Made by a program: the position numbers and the translations under genes
Shown: positions 5,813 through 10,969 of the stretch, piece after piece
How the letters are laid out: every line of letters starts with the position of its first letter
Position numbering within the stretch: the stretch's first letter is position 1
Notes under the pieces: generated by a model
Told to the model about the DNA's origin: nothing
Databases searched by the model: none
Seen by the model: the letters and a program-made list of their open reading frames with translations, nothing else
From: Planctomycetaceae bacterium
Lineage (GTDB): Bacteria > Planctomycetota > Planctomycetia > Planctomycetales > Planctomycetaceae
Direction of reading: 5' to 3'
DNA length: 10,969 bases
Assembly: GCA_003445035.1 (NCBI GenBank)
Contig: DLVV01000030.1
Coordinates: forward strand, 1 to 10,969

Positions 5813-6881
5813 ACCGTCCGGCCCCCGACGGCCTCGATTGGCGCTGCTGATGGGAGACGTTGCCGGAGTGGGCCCCGAAGTGGTGGCCCGGGCCCTGGAG
5901 ACGTGCCGCCGGGAGTCCGACCCGCTGGTCGTGGGGCACCCCGGAGTGCTGGCCCGCGCGCTGGACCTGGTGGGACTGGACCTGGCCGTTCACGCGGTCG
6001 ACTCGCCGGAGCCCAACGGTGGAGATCGGGACCTCTCCCGCATCGCCTGCTGGAACCCGACGACCGCCGACGTCGGCGATGTCCCCACGGCGACCGTCGA
6101 CGCCCGCTGCGGTCGAGCCGTCGCCGACTGGATCGATTCATCGGCTGCGGCGGCTCTCGAAGGACACGTCGACGCGCTGGTCACCGCGCCACTGAACAAG
6201 GCAGCCCTTGCCGCTGCCGGAGTCGACGTCCCCGGACACACCGAACTGCTCGCCCGTGCCTGCCACAGCGACTCGGTCGCCATGATGCTCTATCTTCCGC
6301 CGGCCATCTCGCCTCCCCATGGCCTGGGTGTCGCCCACGTCACGTTGCACACCTCGATCGCCAGCGTTCCCGGACTGCTCTCAACCGGTTCGATCTCGGA
6401 ACGGATCGATCTGATCGACGGGTTCCTCCGCCAGGTCGGCTGCCCGGATCCGCGGATCGGCATTTGCGCACTGAATCCGCACGCCGGCGAAGACGGTCTG
6501 TTCGGTGACGAGGAGCGAACCCTGATCGCTCCGGCCGTCGAAAAGGCGATCGCCGGCGGAATCAACGCCCGGGGGCCCTTGCCCGCCGACACGCTGCTTC
6601 GGCGGGCCGTCGGGGGCGAATTCGATGGGGTCGTGGCGATGTATCACGACCAGGGCCACATCGCGCTGAAACTGGTCGGCTTCGACTCGGCCGTCAATAT
6701 CACGTTGGGGCTGCCGATCATCCGCACCAGTCCCAGCCATGGCACCGCCTTCGACATCGCCTGGCAGGGCACCGCCGACCCCGACGGAATGCTGGCCGCC
6801 ATCGACACGGCGGTCCGACTGTGCCAAAACCGTCCGGACCGACAACCCGCCAGTCAACAGCTGCAGGAACAGGAAGATTGA
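5805..6881 (+). CDS. pdxA: PdxA-family 4-phosphohydroxythreonine-type dehydrogenase
   Basis: The 358-residue length is slightly above the usual 330. PdxA oxidises 4-phosphohydroxy-L-threonine with NAD in pyridoxal-phosphate synthesis; a related branch (PdxA2) oxidises four-carbon sugar-acid phosphates. Family marks: MGDVAGVGPE (16-25), VTAPLNK (126-132), GHTELLA (144-150) with metal-ligand His145, HVTLHTSI (178-185) with His182, LNPHAGEDGLFG (223-234), YHDQGHIALKL (280-290) with His281, and SPSHGTAFDIA (309-319). The three metal-binding His are all present. The opening motif is usually GDPAG; here Val replaces Pro. The ATG at 5805 overlaps the end of rfbC by 8 bases and follows GGGAG at 5791-5795, so it is translationally coupled. 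The gene ends in a Gln-rich tail and overlaps the next start by one base (TGATG). PdxA versus PdxA2 cannot be settled here. Confidence 0.85.
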   Translation: MPEPSGPRRPRLALLMGDVAGVGPEVVARALETCRRESDPLVVGHPGVLARALDLVGLDLAVHAVDSPEPNGGDRDLSRIACWNPTTADVGDVPTATVDARCGRAVADWIDSSAAAALEGHVDALVTAPLNKAALAAAGVDVPGHTELLARACHSDSVAMMLYLPPAISPPHGLGVAHVTLHTSIASVPGLLSTGSISERIDLIDGFLRQVGCPDPRIGICALNPHAGEDGLFGDEERTLIAPAVEKAIAGGINARGPLPADTLLRRAVGGEFDGVVAMYHDQGHIALKLVGFDSAVNITLGLPIIRTSPSHGTAFDIAWQGTADPDGMLAAIDTAVRLCQNRPDRQPASQQLQEQED

Positions 6882-7522
6882 TGCTCGAGGCCGACGAAAC
6901 GCTCTTGTACCTGGTCCGACACGGAGCCACTCCCGCCAACGAACAGCGTCCCTACGTACTGCAGGGACACGGGATCGACACCTCCCTGAGTGACACCGGG
7001 CGGCGTCAGGCCGATGCCGTGGCCGGATTTCTCGCCGACAGGCCGCTCGATGTCGTCCTCTCCAGCCCTATGAAACGGGCCCGGGAAACCGCCGCGGCCA
7101 TAGCGGCTCCGCACGGAATCGCCCCCGGCGTGCTCGAGAGCATCTCCGAATGCGACGTCGGGAGATGGGAAGGACGCGACTGGGGCTCGATCATGGAAGA
7201 TGACACCGAGGCCTACCACCTGTTCATGGACGATCCGGCGGCCCACGGTTACCCGGAAGGCGAAAGCTACGCCGACGTGCTCGACCGCGTCGGCGGACCT
7301 CTCGACGGTGTGCTCGCCGACCACCGCGGACAGGCCGTCGCCGTCATCGCACACAACATTGTCAACCGGGTCTATGTCGCGCGGCTGATGGGCTGGCCGC
7401 TGTCGCGGGCCCGCGAGATCCGCCAGGACAACACCGGCATCAACGTCATCCGCGGCCGCGACGACGAGATCACGCTGATGTCCTTCAACGTCCGATTCCA
7501 CCTCGACGACGCTGGACTCTGA
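6881..7522 (+). CDS. Histidine phosphatase family protein (phosphoglycerate-mutase-like)
   Basis: The product has 213 residues and is a branch-1 histidine phosphatase. LVRHGAT (11-17) carries the phospho-accepting His14 and Arg13. LSDTGRRQA (37-45), SSPMKRARETA (61-71), the acid residue in SECDVGRWEG (89-98), and IAHN (156-159) with His158 complete the active site. SHG or AHG is more usual than AHN at the last motif. The substrate could be a phosphorylated metabolite such as a sugar phosphate or alpha-ribazole phosphate; nothing in the sequence decides. The ATG at 6881 shares its A with the TGA of pdxA and has AGGAAG eight bases upstream. The upstream open frame overlaps pdxA and is not needed. 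It is the third gene of the rfbC operon, so it may act on a small phosphate made by its neighbours; that is inference. Confidence 0.85.
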   Translation: MLEADETLLYLVRHGATPANEQRPYVLQGHGIDTSLSDTGRRQADAVAGFLADRPLDVVLSSPMKRARETAAAIAAPHGIAPGVLESISECDVGRWEGRDWGSIMEDDTEAYHLFMDDPAAHGYPEGESYADVLDRVGGPLDGVLADHRGQAVAVIAHNIVNRVYVARLMGWPLSRAREIRQDNTGINVIRGRDDEITLMSFNVRFHLDDAGL

Positions 7523-7539
7523 GTTCCGGAACACACCAC

Positions 7540-8151
7540 ATGTCCCTCCGCGGCATCATCTTCGACATGGACGGCACGCTGGTCGATTCGGGCCTCGATT
7601 TCGACGCCATTCGTCGTGACATCGGGCTCCCCGAACGTCACCCGATTCTTGAAGGCGTGGAGGCGATCCCCGCCGGCCCCGAACGCGAGCGGGCGCTCGA
7701 GATCCTCCATCGTCACGAACACGAGGGCGCGGTGCGGGCGACGCCGTACCCGGGAGTCGCACAACTGCTCGAACGGCTCGACCAGCTCTCGCTCCGCTCG
7801 GGTGTCCTCACCCGCAATTCGCGGGCATCGGTCGACACCACCTTCGGACAGCTCGGCTGGACCTTCGACACGGTGCTGACCCGCGAGGACGCACCGGCCA
7901 AGCCGGATCCCACCGGCGTGCTGGCCATCTGCCGGGACTGGAACCTGGCTCCCACCGATGTGCTGTTCGTGGGCGACTACCTGTTCGACCTGCAGGCCGG
8001 CCACAACGCCGGTACCCGCGCCGTGCTGTTCGTCCCCGACCTGGCTACCCGACCCGAGGCGCTGCCCGAGTGGTCCGACGAGGCCGACTGGGTGGTGGGC
8101 GGGTTCGACGAATTGCACCAACTGGTCGAGAAACTGGGCCGGGAACTCTAG
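7540..8151 (+). CDS. HAD-IA family hydrolase (phosphoglycolate-phosphatase-like)
   Basis: The 203-residue product carries all four HAD motifs. FDMDGTLVDSGLDFDAIR has nucleophile Asp9 and Asp11. Thr91 is in GVLTRNS (88-94), Lys121 in AKPDP (120-124), and Asp146/Asp150 in VGDYLFDLQAG (144-154). The helical cap between motifs I and II (about 18-85) makes it subfamily IA, the group of phosphoglycolate phosphatase (Gph) and beta-phosphoglucomutase. It is a little short for Gph (about 220-250). It lacks the metal-binding HxxD pattern of GmhB, so it is not an obvious heptose phosphatase partner for the SIS gene. It starts 17 bases after the histidine phosphatase with a weak GGAA ribosome-binding site, and closes the operon. 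Cytoplasmic; the substrate is unknown. Confidence 0.87.
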   Translation: MSLRGIIFDMDGTLVDSGLDFDAIRRDIGLPERHPILEGVEAIPAGPERERALEILHRHEHEGAVRATPYPGVAQLLERLDQLSLRSGVLTRNSRASVDTTFGQLGWTFDTVLTREDAPAKPDPTGVLAICRDWNLAPTDVLFVGDYLFDLQAGHNAGTRAVLFVPDLATRPEALPEWSDEADWVVGGFDELHQLVEKLGREL

Positions 8152-8299
8152 TTCCCGTCGAAACGGTCAACCCGCTGCACCTGGCGTGCGACTCCGATCG
8201 TCGGCGCTGCCAGAACCGACCAACAATCCCAGATTCATCTACCGTCAGTTCCCCGGCGACTGCTAAGATCCCCGGCTCACCACGCCGCCGAGGTCTCGC
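8152..8299. promoter_or_regulatory. Spacer with possible promoter for the TIGR03009 gene
   Basis: These 148 bases separate the HAD gene from the next plus-strand gene. TGCTAAGAT (8261-8269) is an extended -10-like element (TG-N-TAAGAT) 31 bases before the ATG at 8300; no good -35 box is visible. GAGG at 8290-8293 is the ribosome-binding site. I see no terminator hairpin with a T-run after the HAD stop. Confidence 0.35.
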
Positions 8300-9526
8300 A
8301 TGGATGCGACACGACACCAGGTCCCCGTGACCGCCGGATTCGCTTCTCTGACCGGTCTGCTGCTGCTGGCAGCCACGATCGGGACCACCCTCGCCCAGGA
8401 CCGGTCGTCTCGACGGGTGATCCCGGGTTCCGCCGCCGGGACGGCGCGACAGACGGCCCGTCAACCGGCCACCACCCGACAACCGGCCGGAACGACCCAG
8501 TCCCCCAACAAGCGTCTGCCGCGAAGCCGCCTTCAGGCTCCCGATCTCCGTGTCCAGAAACTCGACCCCAAGCTCAAAGCCGTCCTGCTGAAATGGGAAC
8601 AGGCGACCGCTGGGGTCAAGACACTCAAGGGCGAGATCTACCGGTACCACCGGGAGTTCGTCTTCAACACCGAGAAGCGGGCGCGGGGGATGTTCTATTA
8701 CGAGTCCCCGGACAAGGGCCGGCTGGATATCTTCGCCGTGCAGATTCCCAAGGGAACCAAGTCATCGGTGCAGCAACCCGGCCGCCGTGACCGCAAATCC
8801 GGCAAGCGGATCCCGGGCCGCAAGGTGCCGCTGGCCGTCTCGGGTGACAACCCCGAGAAGTGGATCTGCGATGGCACGCAGGTGCTGGAAGTCAACGACA
8901 CCGATCGCACGGTGACCAGCCACAAGATCCCCGCTGATTACCGCGGCAAGAGAATCATGGACGGTCCGCTGCCGTTCCTCTTCGGCATGCCCCCGGACAA
9001 GGCCATCCGCCGCTACCACATGGACCTGCTGGGAGAATCCGGCAGCGAGGTCTGGATCCGGGCCTACCCCCGCTGGAAACAGGATGCGGCCAACTACCGC
9101 GAGGCCACCGTGATCCTCGACACCGCCACCTACCTGCCCAAGCACGTCCGGCTGACCGCGCCGGACAACACCCAGACGATCTACTCGTTCTTTCGCATGA
9201 CGGTGAATTCGAAGCTCGAGGCGTTCGCCAAGATCTTCGGCAAGAGTCCCTTCCGACCCAACCTGAGACGTTACCGCGTCGTCGCCTCCCAGTCCGAGCC
9301 CGTCGTTCCCTCGGTCATCGGCATGCCGTGGAAGAAGGCGCAGGGTGTGCTGACCGCAGCCGGATACAAGGTCAAGTTCACCGCCGGTTTGCCCGCCACC
9401 AGGAAGGACCAGCTGTACGTGATCTATCGACAGGCCCCCCGACAGCAGGCCGCCCTGGCCCCCGGGAGCCAGATCCAGCTGACCTTCTTCGCCAAGCCGA
9501 CCACCGGCGGGACGAAAAAACGGTAG
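8300..9526 (+). CDS. Secreted TIGR03009 (planctomycete) protein with C-terminal PASTA domain
   Basis: The product has 408 residues. A signal peptide covers 1-32 (hydrophobic 11-30, ending TTLAQD). A low-complexity linker rich in Arg, Gln, Thr and Ala (about 46-70) has the near-repeat TARQPATTRQPAGTT. Residues about 86-305 fit the planctomycete family TIGR03009, which I relate to the LolA/LolB-like lipoprotein-carrier fold: LLKWEQATAGVKTLKGEIYR (96-115), the YYESPDKGRLDIF segment (133-145), FLFGMPPDKA (226-235) and LDTATYLPKHVRL (273-285). Residues 335-397 form one PASTA domain: VVPSVIGMPWKKAQGVLTAAG (335-355), then YRQAPRQQAALAPGSQIQLTF. PASTA domains usually sit on Ser/Thr kinases and penicillin-binding proteins, where they bind cell-wall fragments or mediate contacts. 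A carrier or binding role in the periplasm is inferred. It stands alone, with its own likely promoter. Confidence 0.8.
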   Translation: MDATRHQVPVTAGFASLTGLLLLAATIGTTLAQDRSSRRVIPGSAAGTARQTARQPATTRQPAGTTQSPNKRLPRSRLQAPDLRVQKLDPKLKAVLLKWEQATAGVKTLKGEIYRYHREFVFNTEKRARGMFYYESPDKGRLDIFAVQIPKGTKSSVQQPGRRDRKSGKRIPGRKVPLAVSGDNPEKWICDGTQVLEVNDTDRTVTSHKIPADYRGKRIMDGPLPFLFGMPPDKAIRRYHMDLLGESGSEVWIRAYPRWKQDAANYREATVILDTATYLPKHVRLTAPDNTQTIYSFFRMTVNSKLEAFAKIFGKSPFRPNLRRYRVVASQSEPVVPSVIGMPWKKAQGVLTAAGYKVKFTAGLPATRKDQLYVIYRQAPRQQAALAPGSQIQLTFFAKPTTGGTKKR

Positions 9527-9560
9527 CCCGCTGCGGATCCCTCTTGCGTCGACTCACCCC

Positions 9561-9590
9561 CGGCCCGTCTACTCGGCCGACGACGGGCCG
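9561..9590 (+). terminator. Perfect 9-bp GC-rich stem-loop between genes
   Basis: CGGCCCGTC (9561-9569) and GACGGGCCG (9582-9590) pair perfectly around a 12-base loop, 34 bases after the TIGR03009 stop and 15 bases before the ComEA-like ATG. It is stable but not followed by a T-run. It may therefore be a Rho-independent-like pause, an mRNA 3' protective hairpin or a translation-controlling leader hairpin. The purine-rich stretch GAGAGGG that could be the ribosome-binding site starts right after the right arm (9591). Confidence 0.4.
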
Positions 9591-9605
9591 GAGAGGGAAC
9601 GGGCG

Positions 9606-10001
9606 ATGGACCAGCCGGTCGACCCCCCCGGTGACGACTCGACCGAGACGGTCCTGGGCATCACCCGCGGAGACCGCCTGGTCGTCGCAGTCCTGGCCCT
9701 CGCCTCGCTGACACTGATGGCCGCTCACTGGGTCCAGCTCTCCGGCTGGGGCACCCGGCCGATCGAAATCGATCGCATCCCCCGCACGCCAGTCGGATTC
9801 CAGCTGGATCTCAACACGGCCAACTGGGTCGAGCTGTCCCAACTGGACGGCATCGGACCCACGCTGGCGCGCCGGATCGTCTCCGATCGTGACCAGAACG
9901 GCCGGTTCGCTCGCGTCGAGGACCTCCGGCGGGTCCACGGAATCGGGCCCATGACGGTGGCCCGGCTGAAACCGTGGCTGGCCGTTCCCCCGCAGCCCTA
10001 G
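9606..10001 (+). CDS. Membrane-anchored ComEA-like helix-hairpin-helix protein
   Basis: This is a 131-residue protein. A short acidic N-terminus is followed by one membrane segment (about 24-41, LVVAVLALASLTLMAA). After a linker comes a tandem helix-hairpin-helix module: DLNTANWVELSQLDGIGPTLARRIV (68-92, with two Gly-Ile-Gly type hairpins across the module), DQNGRF (96-101), VEDLRRVHGIGPMTVARLKPWL (104-125). The string 'LNTAN..EL..L.GIG...A..I...R...G.F....DL..V.GIG' is the ComEA signature. ComEA binds double-stranded DNA at the outer face of the membrane during natural transformation; short anchored HhH proteins also occur without competence genes. No comEC or pilus gene is in the window, so competence is not established. 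The stop TAG overlaps the stop of the convergent DUF1080 gene in one CTAG. Confidence 0.82.
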   Translation: MDQPVDPPGDDSTETVLGITRGDRLVVAVLALASLTLMAAHWVQLSGWGTRPIEIDRIPRTPVGFQLDLNTANWVELSQLDGIGPTLARRIVSDRDQNGRFARVEDLRRVHGIGPMTVARLKPWLAVPPQP

Positions 10002-10969
10002 TTCAACTCGCGGACATACACGTTCCGCCAGCGGCACTTGGCACCCTTGGGCCAGCCCGTGCCACCGTGCACCTGCACCGCCACTCGGCCTTTTGCACCC
10101 AGCAGCTTGGTGATACCGGCCTTGTCGTAACCCTTGCCGGGGAACGTCTGTCCGTTGAACTCGTTGACCTTCCGTCCGTTGATCCAGGTGGTGATCTGCG
10201 GCGGCGACCCGACCACCCGCAACCGGGCGGTGTTCCAGTCGCCCACCTTCCAGGCTGACACCCAGTCGTTGCCACTGATGGTGAACGCCTTGGGCGGAGT
10301 CACCTTGGTCGGCTTGGTCGTCAACGAGACCAGTTCCTTCTTGTCGTTGTACTTGCCGAAGATGTCGAAGGTCCGCGTGTTGAACCCACCGGTTCCCTCG
10401 CCGTAGATGTGGCCGACGTTCCCGTCGTCGTGGTAGTCAACCATCATCTGGAAACACTGGCCCCGGTTGTTGGATCGCACGAACAGCCCACTGCAGACAC
10501 CCCAGTCGGGTTTCATGTCAATCAGCAACTCGAAGTCGCCGTAGGTCTTGTCGGTCAGCAGGATGCCGCCGTTGCCACTGCCGGGAGGGTCCTGTTCACC
10601 GGAGATCACGCCGTTCTCGACCGTCCAGCTCCCGCCGGTGCCGTGACCGATCTTTTCAGGATTCTTGTGCCAGCCGGCCAGCGTCTTGCCATTGAAGACC
10701 GGCACGAACCCCGCCTCGCGCTTCTCGACCAGCCAGATGTTTCGGAAGTGAAGCGGGTTGCCGTGGTTCTGGATGTAGACCGGCCCCAGGTCCACGCCCT
10801 CGCGGACCGGGCTGGCCCGGGTGCTGCGGGGCACGTCGACGTTCTTGTGAATCAGCACGCCGTTGTGACGGGCGGTCAGCCTGGCGTTGGCCGTTTTCTT
10901 GCCGGCCTTGTCGTATCGTGCCGCGGTGAAATCGATGTCGTAGGACTGCCACTGCAACGGCGGCAGGCA
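9998..10969 (-). CDS. DUF1080 (3-keto-disaccharide hydrolase) protein, C-terminal part with 1.5 domains
   Basis: There are 323 residues before the stop, and the frame stays open to the right edge, so the start is missing. A TTG at 10957 is only an internal Leu codon: upstream codons read CLPPL and continue a conserved PPLQWQSYDIDF stretch. Residues 1 to about 84 are the second half of one DUF1080 (PF06439) domain, ending in LHFRNIWLVEK. A complete second domain follows: FVPVFNGKTLAGWHKN (start), WTVENGVISGE, the TYGDFELLIDMKPD segment, SGLFVRSN, WNTARLRVVG, ITTWINGRKVNEF, RVAVQVHGG and RWRNVYVREL at the end. The fold is a concanavalin-like beta-sandwich. Members act on 3-keto-glucosides or are secreted glycoside-binding or hydrolysing proteins, abundant in planctomycetes. 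Secretion cannot be checked because the N-terminus is missing. It converges on the ComEA-like gene. Confidence 0.88.
   Translation of the reverse strand, partial: CLPPLQWQSYDIDFTAARYDKAGKKTANARLTARHNGVLIHKNVDVPRSTRASPVREGVDLGPVYIQNHGNPLHFRNIWLVEKREAGFVPVFNGKTLAGWHKNPEKIGHGTGGSWTVENGVISGEQDPPGSGNGGILLTDKTYGDFELLIDMKPDWGVCSGLFVRSNNRGQCFQMMVDYHDDGNVGHIYGEGTGGFNTRTFDIFGKYNDKKELVSLTTKPTKVTPPKAFTISGNDWVSAWKVGDWNTARLRVVGSPPQITTWINGRKVNEFNGQTFPGKGYDKAGITKLLGAKGRVAVQVHGGTGWPKGAKCRWRNVYVRELN

Noticed and set aside
7540..8151. HAD gene as the GmhB partner of the GmhA-like isomerase
   Set aside because: It has a subfamily IA cap and lacks the GmhB metal-binding Cys/His pattern; the genes are 4.6 kb apart and in different operons.
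8440..8510. Repeated CAACCGGCC-like units as a DNA repeat or CRISPR-like array
   Set aside because: There are only two or three imperfect short units, in frame, coding for a low-complexity linker in the secreted protein.
10955..10957. TTG as the start of the DUF1080 gene
   Set aside because: The frame stays open upstream to the edge and the upstream residues (PPL) continue the conserved domain sequence, so the gene is cut by the window.

Overview
The window is GC-rich, densely coded bacterial DNA. It most likely comes from a member of the Planctomycetota. The best evidence is a secreted TIGR03009-type protein (8300-9526), a family described from planctomycetes. Supporting signs are a protein with duplicated DUF1080 (3-keto-disaccharide hydrolase) domains at the right edge, a possible BBP7-like exported protein at the left edge, and a planctomycete-style pair of HtrA-like secreted proteins. 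I see no rRNA, tRNA, CRISPR array, transposase or phage gene. The content looks like chromosomal housekeeping and accessory metabolism.

Layout, left to right. (1) 1-326, minus: N-terminal part of an exported protein that runs off the left edge. (2) 327-575: a 249-base non-coding stretch with a 19-bp perfect dyad, a third copy of its half-site and two other inverted repeats. (3) 576-2132, minus: full-length UxaA/GarD-family sugar-acid dehydratase. (4) 2133-2295: divergent promoter region. (5) 2296-2925, plus: SIS-domain protein of the sedoheptulose-7-phosphate isomerase (GmhA) type. (6) 2936-5070, minus: two translationally coupled HtrA-like secreted proteins. The upstream one is an intact S1C protease with a C-terminal PDZ domain. 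The downstream one has lost the catalytic His and Ser and carries its PDZ domain inside the protease fold. (7) 5231-8151, plus: a tight operon of rfbC (dTDP-4-dehydrorhamnose 3,5-epimerase), a pdxA-family dehydrogenase, a histidine phosphatase and a HAD-IA phosphatase, with overlaps of 8 and 1 nt and then a 17-nt gap. (8) 8300-9526, plus: TIGR03009 protein with a C-terminal PASTA domain. (9) 9606-10001, plus: membrane-anchored ComEA-like helix-hairpin-helix protein. (10) 9998-10969, minus: DUF1080 protein cut by the right edge. Its stop codon shares the tetranucleotide CTAG with the stop of the convergent ComEA-like gene.

How the genes fit together. Several products are exported (the left-edge protein, both HtrA-like proteins, the TIGR03009/PASTA protein, probably the DUF1080 protein), so much of the window concerns the cell envelope or periplasm. 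RfbC and the GmhA-like isomerase suggest nucleotide-sugar or surface-glycan synthesis. The UxaA/GarD and DUF1080 proteins suggest sugar-acid and oxidised-disaccharide breakdown. The partners needed for a full pathway are not in the window, so these assignments are inferences from family. The most distinctive item is the intact protease paired with a pseudoprotease that has an internal PDZ domain. I found no convincing new defence or mobile system.
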